Assembly: GCF_001274785.1 (NCBI RefSeq)
Contig: NZ_LHPI01000016.1
Span: 124,001 to 188,000 of the forward strand
Length of the DNA: 64,000 nucleotides
Direction of reading: 5' to 3'
Origin: Vibrio hepatarius
Lineage (GTDB): Bacteria; Pseudomonadota; Gammaproteobacteria; Enterobacterales; Vibrionaceae
Of this stretch, positions 55,572-64,000 are shown piece after piece; position 1 is the stretch's first letter; every line of letters begins with the position of its first letter. The translations under genes and the position numbers were made by a program. A model generated the notes under the pieces. That model searched no databases, was not told the DNA's origin, and was given only the letters and a program-made list of their open reading frames with translations.

Positions 55572-55600
55572 TCGGAGCAAGTTTTTTGCTCCGTTTCTCT
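55572..55600 (+). terminator. Terminator between yheV and slyD
   Basis: CGGAGCAA, GTTTT loop, TTGCTCCG, then TTTCTCT. It ends 18 bases before the slyD start, so slyD must be expressed by its own promoter upstream or by read-through. Confidence 0.7.
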
Positions 55601-55617
55601 AACTCCTTGGAGTAATT

Positions 55618-56205
55618 ATGAAAATTGAAAAGAACGTAGTAGTAAGTCTTGCTTACCAAGTAAAACTAGAAGATGGTGTGGTTGTTGATCAATCAACAAC
55701 AGACGCGCCACTAGATTACCTTCACGGTAACAACAACCTGATCACAGGTCTGGAAGATGCCCTAGAAGGTAAAGAAGCAGGTGCTAAGTTCTCAGTAACT
55801 GTTACTCCAGAAGAAGCATACGGCGAGCACAACGACGCGCTAGTACAACGCGTTCCTGCTGATGTATTCCAAGGCGTTGACCAGATCGAAGTTGGTATGC
55901 GTTTCCTAGCGGATACAGACCAAGGTCCAATCCCAGTTGAAGTGACTGAAGTAGACGGTGACGAAGTAGTGGTTGACGGTAACCACATGCTTGCAGGTCA
56001 AACACTGACTTTTGACGTTGAAGTTGTCGCGCTACGTGAAGCAACAGCAGAAGAAGTTGAGCACGGCCACGTTCACCAAGCTGGCGGTTGCGGTCATGAT
56101 CACGACCATGATCACGAAGGTGGTTGTTGTGGCGGCGAAGGCCACAGCCACGGTGAAGAGAAGAAAGATGGCTGCTGCGGTGGCGGTAGCTGCGGTTCTC
56201 ACTAA
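55618..56205 (+). CDS. slyD: FKBP-type peptidyl-prolyl isomerase SlyD
   Basis: 195-residue cytoplasmic chaperone-isomerase and nickel/metal binding protein. The FKBP domain (1-70 and 125-150) has an inserted flap, and the C-terminus (about 150-195) is His/Cys-rich with GHDHDHDHEGGCCGG and GCCGGGSCGSH, which supplies nickel for hydrogenase maturation in E. coli. The message just before the ATG contains ACTCC-TT-GGAGT, where the ribosome site GGAG lies in a small inverted repeat. Confidence 0.96.
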   Translation: MKIEKNVVVSLAYQVKLEDGVVVDQSTTDAPLDYLHGNNNLITGLEDALEGKEAGAKFSVTVTPEEAYGEHNDALVQRVPADVFQGVDQIEVGMRFLADTDQGPIPVEVTEVDGDEVVVDGNHMLAGQTLTFDVEVVALREATAEEVEHGHVHQAGGCGHDHDHDHEGGCCGGEGHSHGEEKKDGCCGGGSCGSH

Positions 56206-56248
56206 TCTGAGCCGATGCTGAACTTACGTTTAGTAAGATAGAATAACA

Positions 56249-56284
56249 GAGCGCAAGCTAACGCGATTAGCTTGCGCTTTTTTA
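56249..56284 (+). terminator. Terminator after slyD
   Basis: AGCGCAAGCTAA, CGCGA loop, TTAGCTTGCGCT, T6. Confidence 0.93.
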
Positions 56285-56328
56285 TACCCGTTGAATTGAT
56301 CAACTCCAGATACTCGGAGAGTAAACCC

Positions 56329-57273
56329 ATGAGCAAGCCATTTTCTATCGCTATCCACGGTGGCGCCGGGACGATTTTACGCGAGCAAATGACGCCAGAG
56401 TTAGAAGCGCAAATCAGACGCGACCTCGAGTCCTCGGTCAAAGCGGGGTATCAAGTGTTGGCAAATGGTGGCGATGCACTGGATGCGGTCGTGGCTGCAG
56501 TCAAAGTGCTGGAAGACTCACCACATTTTAATGCGGGTAAGGGCTCAGTATTGACCAACAAAGAAATGGTCGAGATGGATGCGTCGGTCATGCATGGCAA
56601 AGAGATGAATGCCGGCGCTGTGGCGGGTGTACGCCATATTCGCAACCCGATTGAATTGGCCCGTGATGTGATGCTCAACAGCAATCACGTCTTGTTGATT
56701 GGAGAAGGCGCGGAAGAGTTCGCGTTTGAGCACGGATACGAATACACAGAACAAGATTACTTCTACACCGATCGTCGTTATGAGCAACTGCAATCGATGA
56801 AAGAGAAAGGCTTGTTCGCTTTGTCTGAGTCTAAGTACCCAGATGACAGTAAGCACGGTACGGTAGGCGCAGTGGCGCTCGACCAGCAAGGAAACTTGGC
56901 CGCTGCAACCAGTACTGGTGGCGTGACCAATAAGAAATACGGCCGAGTAGGTGACTCATCAATCATTGGTGCGGGCACTTTTGCCGAAAATGGCAACGTT
57001 GCGGTATCGACGACAGGCATGGGAGAGTTCTTTATTCGCAAATGCGTGGCGGGTGACGTGGCGGCAAGAATGCGCTACTTGGGTGAAGATGTCGTGACGG
57101 CGAGTGAGACCGTGATCAATGGTGAGCTAAAAGCCATGGGGGGAGAGGGCGGTTTGATCGCGTTAGATGCAAGCGGCAACATCAGTTATGCGATGAATAG
57201 TAGCGGCATGTATCGCGCTGGAATTGATGCCCACGGAGCGATGGAAATTAAGATATACGCCGCAGAAAAATAA
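56329..57273 (+). CDS. iaaA: Isoaspartyl peptidase / L-asparaginase (Ntn hydrolase)
   Basis: 314 residues of the threonine aspartase family, which cuts itself to expose the catalytic Thr. FSIAIHGGAGTILREQMTPE at the start and the cleavage site KHGTVGAVALD with the nucleophile T178 are clear; STGGVTNKKYGRVGDSSIIGAG follows. It hydrolyses beta-aspartyl dipeptides and asparagine. Start ATG 56329 has GGAGAG upstream; the frame extends to 56272 inside the terminator region. Family length about 320 agrees. Confidence 0.94.
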   Translation: MSKPFSIAIHGGAGTILREQMTPELEAQIRRDLESSVKAGYQVLANGGDALDAVVAAVKVLEDSPHFNAGKGSVLTNKEMVEMDASVMHGKEMNAGAVAGVRHIRNPIELARDVMLNSNHVLLIGEGAEEFAFEHGYEYTEQDYFYTDRRYEQLQSMKEKGLFALSESKYPDDSKHGTVGAVALDQQGNLAAATSTGGVTNKKYGRVGDSSIIGAGTFAENGNVAVSTTGMGEFFIRKCVAGDVAARMRYLGEDVVTASETVINGELKAMGGEGGLIALDASGNISYAMNSSGMYRAGIDAHGAMEIKIYAAEK

Positions 57274-58722
<1,449 letters not shown>

Positions 58723-58746
58723 TTCTGATTGTTATCAGTAGATTAG

Positions 58747-58776
58747 AAAACCAGCGCTATGTCGCTGGTTTTTTTG
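58747..58776 (+). terminator. Terminator after purA
   Basis: AACCAGCG (58749-58756), CTATGT loop, CGCTGGTT (58763-58770), T run of seven. Confidence 0.93.
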
Positions 58777-58808
58777 TGCTTGTCGATCGCTGTTTTTTTC
58801 GACACTCT

Positions 58809-58899
58809 ATGGCAATCTTTTGCCATTACACGGCAATTTTGATTAAAGAGTTAGCGGTACTTGCCGATATTAATATCAAACTTGCCGCAACTGCGGCAA
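58809..58899 (+). repeat. Cluster of TTGCC/GGCAA repeats with two hairpins before motX
   Basis: ATGGCAA/TTGCCAT (58809-58815 and 58820-58826) and TTGCCGC/GCGGCAA (58882-58888 and 58893-58899) are perfect hairpins flanking the sigma-28 promoter, with further GGCAA/TTGCC copies between. The second lies in the motX 5' leader. Confidence 0.6.
58844..58870 (+). promoter_or_regulatory. Flagellar sigma-28 promoter of motX
   Basis: TAAAGAGT, 11 bases, GCCGATAT: agrees with the FliA consensus TAAAGTTT-N11-GCCGATAA, 83 bp upstream of the motX ATG. It fits late-class expression of polar motor genes in vibrios. Confidence 0.88.
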
Positions 58900-58952
58900 T
58901 TCCGGCATTGGTGAAAAGCGAATGCCAATTATCGAAGTTAAGAGTGCAGACA

Positions 58953-59591
58953 ATGAAGCTAAAACAATTAGCGGCTTCGATGGTATTGGCGGCCAGCACC
59001 TTTATGGTCAAGGCCAATGGCTTGCAGGAGATTGGCGAGCCAGTACCTATCTACTCCGAAGCAGAACTGATTAAGTTGGTGAACGAAAACCAGCACCTTG
59101 CACGCATAAAAGCCGATAACTGCCAGTTAGTGGAAGATATCGTTGCTCGTGCTACCCGTATTAACTTACCGTCATACGAGTTTCTCTATGGTGATATGTT
59201 GGCGTGGGGTGTGTGTGTCGACCAAGACGTCGAACTGGGGCTCTATTATATGGAAAACGCAGCGCATCAAGGTTTGCCTGCGGCGTTAGAGCAACTCGGT
59301 CGTTACTACTCACGTGGTACCTTGGTTCAGCAAGATAAAGAACGTGCGATCCCATATCTACGCGAAGCTGCGGCGATGGGCAATCTAAACGCGCGTATTC
59401 AATTGGCGGAGTTGTTACTTAGAGATTACGGCAGTCCGCTGGATTATGAAGATGCCTACCGTTGGCTGTACAACTCGGTTACGGCTGATCAGCGCACTCA
59501 CAAGCGAATTTCGATTTTGCGTCGCGGTTTAGAACAGCGCATGCCGATGAACATCATTGCTCGAGCGAAAAAGCGCGATACTTTCTGGTAA
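58953..59591 (+). CDS. motX: Sodium-driven polar flagellar motor protein MotX
   Basis: Periplasmic T-ring protein needed with MotY to hold the PomAB stator in the sodium-driven polar flagellar motor of vibrios. 212 residues as in known MotX. A signal peptide (about 1-22) is followed by Sel1-like repeats: LPSYEFLYGDMLAWGVCVDQDVELGLYYMENAA and GRYYSRGTLVQQDKERAIPYLREAAAMG. ATG 58953 gives the signal peptide; the frame is open to 58776 only because it has no stop in the promoter region. A sigma-28 promoter is just upstream. It lies after purA, its usual place. Confidence 0.95.
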   Translation: MKLKQLAASMVLAASTFMVKANGLQEIGEPVPIYSEAELIKLVNENQHLARIKADNCQLVEDIVARATRINLPSYEFLYGDMLAWGVCVDQDVELGLYYMENAAHQGLPAALEQLGRYYSRGTLVQQDKERAIPYLREAAAMGNLNARIQLAELLLRDYGSPLDYEDAYRWLYNSVTADQRTHKRISILRRGLEQRMPMNIIARAKKRDTFW

Positions 59592-59640
59592 ACAGAATTT
59601 CGAGAACCATTTTTCTGCACTCAAGTTGTTCTCAAAAACA

Positions 59641-59671
59641 AAAATGCCCAGCGGTTGCTGGGCATTTTTTA
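59641..59671. terminator. Bidirectional terminator between motX and the amidohydrolase
   Basis: AAAATGCCCAGC, GGTT loop, GCTGGGCATTTTTT. Confidence 0.94.
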
Positions 59672-59682
59672 TTGTCTGCTGG

Positions 59683-61092
59683 TTATTGAACCACTTCGCC
59701 TGACTCAATCACAGTGCTGCGTACCACTTTGGTAAATTCTAACGCTTCTTTACGAATCGCGTCTTCATCTACGGTCAGCATGTTACGGTCTTTCATCAGG
59801 ATTTTTCCATCCACGATCGTATGACGAACATTGGCTGAGTTCGCTGAGTACACCAACGCAGAATATGGGTTATATACCGGTACCATGTTTGGCGCTTTGG
59901 TATCGATGACGATGATATCCGCCAGCTTGCCCACTTCGAGTGAGCCGACTTTATCTTCCATATGCAATGCTTTGGCTGCGCCCATGGTTGCCATATCGAT
60001 AACTTTAATCGGTGGCATTGCCGCTCGGTCTTGATTGACCAGTTTATGCACTTTCGCGACTTGGTTGAATTCGTCGATGGTACTTAACGTGTTACCCGAC
60101 ATTGGGCCATCTGTGCCCAGTCCGATACGTACGTCTTGGTCGTACATCTTCAATGCGGGAGAGACGCCTTTCGCCGATTTAATGTTGGCACTCATATTAT
60201 GCGCCACACCCATCTGCGATTTTTTTACTAGCTCGATATCTTCATCGTCGACCAAAATCATATGCGCGCCGACAAGGTTCTTGTTGAGTGCACCAATGCT
60301 ATCCATATATTTGACTGGCGATAATCCGTCTGAACGCTCGGCGATCTTTTCTTGTTCGCGGTGTGATTCTGCAAGGTGGATCATCACTGGAACATCTTTT
60401 TCCAGTGATAGCTTAGCGATTTTCTGCAGCGTTTCGGTGGTGTTGGTGTAAGGTGCGTGTGGCGCAAATGCTGGAGTAATGCGGGAGTGGTCTTTGTACT
60501 GCTCAATAAAGTTGAGTGCATACTGAATGCCTTCTTCGGCGTTAGCCGCATCGGCAACTGGGAACTTAATCACCGTTTCACCGAGTACCGCACGCATGCC
60601 AATTTTATCGACCGTCTTAGCCACTTCATCCTCGAAATAGTACATGTCTGCGTAAGTGGTTACGCCACCTTTCACCATTTCAACGTTGCCTAAGTTTGCG
60701 CCAATACGAACCATGTCACGCGAAACCAGTTTGGCTTCTAGAGGGAAGATATAGCGATGCAGGCGGTCCGGCACATCGTCAGCCAGTGAGCGGAACACCG
60801 TCATCGAAACGTGAGTATGCGTATTGATAAGACCAGGCATCACGATGTCACCATCGACATCAAGCACCGTATCGGAACTGTATTGTTTGGCAAGGCTGCT
60901 GTCACCGACTGCGACGATCTTATTGCCATCAACGATGACAGTTCCGTTTTCGTACACCGTCTTATCTTGATTCATAGTTAACACCATCGCATCGGTAATG
61001 ATCAGGTCGACTTTTTCATTGGCAACAGAAGAAAGGGGCAGTAGACCTAAGCCAGCAATGGCAGTGGCTAGCAGTGTGCGTTTTAAACTCAT
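59683..61092 (-). CDS. Exported amidohydrolase, MTA/SAH deaminase-like
   Basis: 469 residues of the amidohydrolase superfamily (MtaD/TrzA/guanine deaminase group). An N-terminal signal peptide (about 1-24, cleavage after SSVA) predicts a periplasmic or secreted enzyme, unusual because most relatives are cytoplasmic. Metal ligands are H92 and H94 in THTHVSM, a later HLAES histidine, and the DG of GLGTDGPMSG. Likely deaminates a purine-type nucleoside or a related amine, possibly as scavenging enzyme. Substrate unknown. Confidence 0.88.
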   Translation of the reverse strand: MSLKRTLLATAIAGLGLLPLSSVANEKVDLIITDAMVLTMNQDKTVYENGTVIVDGNKIVAVGDSSLAKQYSSDTVLDVDGDIVMPGLINTHTHVSMTVFRSLADDVPDRLHRYIFPLEAKLVSRDMVRIGANLGNVEMVKGGVTTYADMYYFEDEVAKTVDKIGMRAVLGETVIKFPVADAANAEEGIQYALNFIEQYKDHSRITPAFAPHAPYTNTTETLQKIAKLSLEKDVPVMIHLAESHREQEKIAERSDGLSPVKYMDSIGALNKNLVGAHMILVDDEDIELVKKSQMGVAHNMSANIKSAKGVSPALKMYDQDVRIGLGTDGPMSGNTLSTIDEFNQVAKVHKLVNQDRAAMPPIKVIDMATMGAAKALHMEDKVGSLEVGKLADIIVIDTKAPNMVPVYNPYSALVYSANSANVRHTIVDGKILMKDRNMLTVDEDAIRKEALEFTKVVRSTVIESGEVVQ

Positions 61093-61345
61093 AGGATCAC
61101 CAGTATTGGTAAGAACGGATTGTCTGACCGGATCATACCCCTTTAGCTATTAGCTACAATCGTTTGCTTAGTGCGTTGCACAGAAGTGTGATCTGGATAA
61201 ATTCACGCTACCCACGGAATTAATCCACGCTAAGTGATGAAAAAGACATTAAAAAGTAATGGATTTGAAGCGAGTTGCCTGTAGCTTCTACCGTGAGTCA
61301 GATATACTAGTTTCCATACCTTCCTTGCTAAATTTAGGCGAGCTT

Positions 61346-63805
61346 ATGTCAGATAATATCAATAACGACCCGTTTGCAGATCGTGAATCGGAAAACTATG
61401 AAAACCCAATCCCTAGTCGTGAATTCATCCTAGAGTTCTTGGCTCAGGCGGGTGTGCCGATGAACCGCAATGACCTGTTTGATGCACTGCAGCTCAACGG
61501 TGAAGACCAATACGAAGGCCTTCGTCGTCGCTTAAGAGCGATGGAGCGTGATGGCCAGCTCGTATTTACCCGTCGCCAGTGCTATGCCCTACCAGAAAAA
61601 CTCGAAATGGTAAAAGGCTATGTTATTGGTCATAAAGATGGCCATGGCTGGGTGCGACCAGATGGAAGCACCGGTAAGGACAACGACATTGTTCTTCCTC
61701 ATCATCAGATGAAAAACGTTATCCACGGTGATTACGTACTCGTGCAACCGACACAAAATTCAAAACGTGGACGTAAGGAAGGGCGTTTAGTCCGCGTGTT
61801 GGAAGAAAGAACCGGACAAATCGTCGGTCGTTTCTTTATGGAGTACGGCTACTCTTATGTGGTGCCGGATGACTCGCGTATTTCACAAGATATTCTGATC
61901 CCAAATGAGCTCAAAGCCGGGGCTCGTATGGGTAACGTGGTCGTAATCGAGATTACCGATCGCGGCTCACGTTCACGCGGCATGATGGGTAAAGTGGTGG
62001 AAGTACTGGGCGAAAACATGGCGCCGGGTATGGAAACACAAATCGCGATTCGCACTCACCAGATCCCACATGAATGGCCAGTAGCGGTAGAAAAGCAAAT
62101 TGAAGGCCTGGGAGAAGAAGTTCCAGAGGAAGCGAAGCAAGGTCGTGTTGATCTACGTGAACTTCCGTTAGTGACGATTGACGGTGAAGACGCTCGTGAC
62201 TTCGATGACGCTGTTTACTGTGAAGCGATCCCCGACGGTGGTTGGAAACTGTGGGTGGCAATTGCTGATGTAAGTTATTACGTTCGTCCAGATTCAGCGC
62301 TGGATAAAGAAGCCATTAATCGTGGTAACTCGGTGTACTTCCCGTCACAAGTGGTACCAATGTTACCTGAAGTGCTTTCAAACGGTTTATGTTCACTTAA
62401 CCCGCAAGTTGATCGCTTATGTATGGTGTGTGAGATGACGTTGTCTGAATCGGGCAAATTGACCGGGTATAAGCATTACGAAGCGGTAATGAACTCGCAC
62501 GCTCGTCTGACTTACAACAAAGTGCACGATATTTTGGAAGGGGACGAAGAGCTACGCCAGCGTTACCAACCGCTCGTTCCACACCTTGAAGAATTGCACA
62601 AAATGTACAAAGTGCTAAAGAAAGCACGTGACCATCGTGGTGCGATCGAGTTCGAAACCATCGAGACCAAATTCATCTTTAATGCTGAGCGAAAAATTGA
62701 CAGCATTGAGCCTGTGATTCGTAACGATGCGCACAAGATCATCGAAGAATGTATGATTTTGGCTAACATCGCTTCGGCTTCTCTGGTGGAAAAAGCGAAA
62801 GAACCGTCGCTATACCGTATCCACGAGCCACCTGGTGAAGAGCGTCTGATGGGCTTCAGAGACTTCTTAGGCGAGTTGGGGCTTGATCTGAAAGGAGGAT
62901 TGGAGCCATCACCAACCGACTATGCGGACTTGGTTAAACAGATTGCCGAACGCCAAGATAAAGAATTGATCCAAACCATGCTGCTTCGTTCGATGAAGCA
63001 GGCGGTGTACAACGCGGATAACGCGGGTCACTTTGGTTTGGCGTTGAAACGCTACGCGCACTTCACATCGCCAATTCGTCGTTATCCAGACTTGCTATTG
63101 CACCGCGCGATTAAATACCTGATCGCGAAACAAGAAGGGCGCAACCAAGACCGTTGGACGCCGACTGGCGGATACCACTATTCGTTTGATGATATGGATT
63201 TCTACGGTGAGCAGTGCTCGATGACTGAGCGCCGTGCGGATGATGCAACACGTGAAGTCTCGGATTGGCTCAAGTGTGAGTACATGCAAGACCATGTTGG
63301 CGAAGAGCTAGAAGGTGTGATTGCGAACGTCACCAGCTTCGGTTTCTTTGTCCGTCTGACTGACTTGCATATTGACGGGCTAGTCCATATCTCCGCCTTA
63401 GCGAACGACTATTACCAGTTTGATCCGGTTGGTCAAAGACTTATCGGTGAAAGCTTTGGCGCCATCTACCGCTTAGGCGATGCGGTGAAAGTGAAAGTCC
63501 TGTCGGTGAACTTAGATGATCGTCAAATTGACTTTGAATTAGTCGAAACAAGTCGTAAGCTACGCGGCAAAGGCAAAACGGCGAAGAAACGCGCGGCAGA
63601 AGCTCAGCAGAAAGCCAAAGCGAAGAAACGTGCGGCGAGCAAAGGTGGCGACAAAGCGTCACCAAATATCGAGCCAACTGTGCGACCGGATACGGCGGAG
63701 CATAAGAAAGGTGCTAAGAAAGCGAAAGTCACCAAAGCACGCAAGAAGAAACCAAACAGTAAGCCAAAGAAAGCTAAAAGCAGCAACAAAGCGAAAGCGC
63801 AGTAA
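61346..63805 (+). CDS. rnr: Ribonuclease R
   Basis: 3'-5' exoribonuclease of 819 residues that degrades structured RNA and works in trans-translation. A helix-turn-helix-like N-terminus, two cold-shock domains (about 80-230), the RNB catalytic domain (about 240-590, [15 protein letters not shown] with the metal-site aspartates, and RNSVYF-type loop as RGNSVYFPS), an S1 domain (about 625-710) and a long Lys/Ala-rich tail (about 725-819). ATG 61346 is preferred; the open frame to 61259 contains no family sequence. Next gene rlmB is the common pairing. Confidence 0.97.
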   Translation: MSDNINNDPFADRESENYENPIPSREFILEFLAQAGVPMNRNDLFDALQLNGEDQYEGLRRRLRAMERDGQLVFTRRQCYALPEKLEMVKGYVIGHKDGHGWVRPDGSTGKDNDIVLPHHQMKNVIHGDYVLVQPTQNSKRGRKEGRLVRVLEERTGQIVGRFFMEYGYSYVVPDDSRISQDILIPNELKAGARMGNVVVIEITDRGSRSRGMMGKVVEVLGENMAPGMETQIAIRTHQIPHEWPVAVEKQIEGLGEEVPEEAKQGRVDLRELPLVTIDGEDARDFDDAVYCEAIPDGGWKLWVAIADVSYYVRPDSALDKEAINRGNSVYFPSQVVPMLPEVLSNGLCSLNPQVDRLCMVCEMTLSESGKLTGYKHYEAVMNSHARLTYNKVHDILEGDEELRQRYQPLVPHLEELHKMYKVLKKARDHRGAIEFETIETKFIFNAERKIDSIEPVIRNDAHKIIEECMILANIASASLVEKAKEPSLYRIHEPPGEERLMGFRDFLGELGLDLKGGLEPSPTDYADLVKQIAERQDKELIQTMLLRSMKQAVYNADNAGHFGLALKRYAHFTSPIRRYPDLLLHRAIKYLIAKQEGRNQDRWTPTGGYHYSFDDMDFYGEQCSMTERRADDATREVSDWLKCEYMQDHVGEELEGVIANVTSFGFFVRLTDLHIDGLVHISALANDYYQFDPVGQRLIGESFGAIYRLGDAVKVKVLSVNLDDRQIDFELVETSRKLRGKGKTAKKRAAEAQQKAKAKKRAASKGGDKASPNIEPTVRPDTAEHKKGAKKAKVTKARKKKPNSKPKKAKSSNKAKAQ

Positions 63806-63822
63806 CGAAACAGGTTTAGTTA

Positions 63823-64000
63823 ATGAGTAATGAATTTATTTACGGTATTCACGCAGTAAAAGCAGTATTGGCGCGTGAGCCGGAGCGTTTTATTGAAGCG
63901 TTTGTTTTAAAAGGTCGCCAGGATGACCGTTTGATGCCAATTCTTAACGAACTGCAACAAATCGGCGTTTCGATCCAGCAGATGACGCGTAAAACACTCG
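63823..64000 (+). CDS. rlmB: 23S rRNA Gm2251 methyltransferase RlmB (N-terminal part)
   Basis: Only the first 59 codons are in the window. The sequence [20 protein letters not shown], then [13 protein letters not shown] and IGVSIQQM, matches the N-terminal domain of RlmB (SpoU family). It begins 17 bp after rnr, as in other gammaproteobacteria. No stop in the window. Confidence 0.95.
   Translation, partial: MSNEFIYGIHAVKAVLAREPERFIEAFVLKGRQDDRLMPILNELQQIGVSIQQMTRKTL

Noticed and set aside
58776..58952. N-terminal extension of motX
   Set aside because: It runs through the sigma-28 promoter, and the known protein begins at the signal peptide at 58953.

Overview
The window is chromosomal DNA of a Vibrio (Vibrionaceae, Gammaproteobacteria). 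The best marker is motX, the sodium-type polar flagellar motor protein, lying between purA and the amidohydrolase/rnr/rlmB end. Supporting this are a VC_2705-type acetate symporter with its DUF4212 partner, a CrbS/CrbR-type acetate switch pair, a secreted Xds/ExeM nuclease with a GlyGly-CTERM tail, and the order argD-astA-astD-DUF1338-crp-prkB-yheU-yheT. I see no rRNA, tRNA, insertion sequence, integrase, phage or CRISPR array. This is a core-genome segment with a few small repeats and several unexplained structured intergenic regions.

Layout. (1) 1-2304: accC (3' end cut off), accB and aroQ, all minus. (2) 2726-19468: acetate block, with acs, a DEDDh exonuclease, a cNMP/CBS/DUF294 protein, an HcaT-like MFS carrier, CrbS, a small anchored protein, ActP with its small subunit, a MarC-family protein, CrbR and DsbD. 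(3) 19662-31313: arginine, carbamoyl-phosphate and aspartate block, all minus: a divergent ArgR, pyrI, pyrB with a pyrL leader and attenuator, a structured 3' region, argF, arcC, arcA, a YfcC-type carrier, dcuA and aspA. (4) 31641-41864: fxsA, secreted nuclease, LysR, AbgT carrier, M20 amidohydrolase, flavoprotein reductase, EamA carrier, MarR and pabA. (5) 42235-47078: arginine succinyltransferase genes argD/astC, astA, astD and a DUF1338 gene. (6) 47213-53469: crp, prkB, yheU, yheT, a TIGR02444 gene, yheS and kefG. (7) 53459-64000: kefB, yheV, slyD, iaaA, purA, motX, a periplasmic amidohydrolase, rnr and the start of rlmB.

How the genes fit together. The acetate block has the importer (ActP/DUF4212), the activating enzyme (Acs) and the sensor/regulator pair (CrbS/CrbR) that in V. 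cholerae controls them. The arginine block has fermentative arginine breakdown (ArcA, OTC, ArcC, putative antiporter) beside aspartate transcarbamoylase, so carbamoyl phosphate is the shared metabolite; aspA/dcuA feed aspartate/fumarate metabolism. A second, aerobic arginine route (argD/astC, astA, astD) lies 17 kb away; astB and astE are not in the window.

Most interesting non-coding signals: a pseudoknot-capable structured RNA candidate between argF and pyrL (22227-22420), a complete PyrL attenuator, a near-consensus flagellar sigma-28 promoter for motX, paired MarR operators between the EamA and marR genes, a 97-bp inverted-repeat element between argD and astA, and several perfect long hairpins with no terminator U-tract. 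All calls come from reading the sequence; no database search was run.
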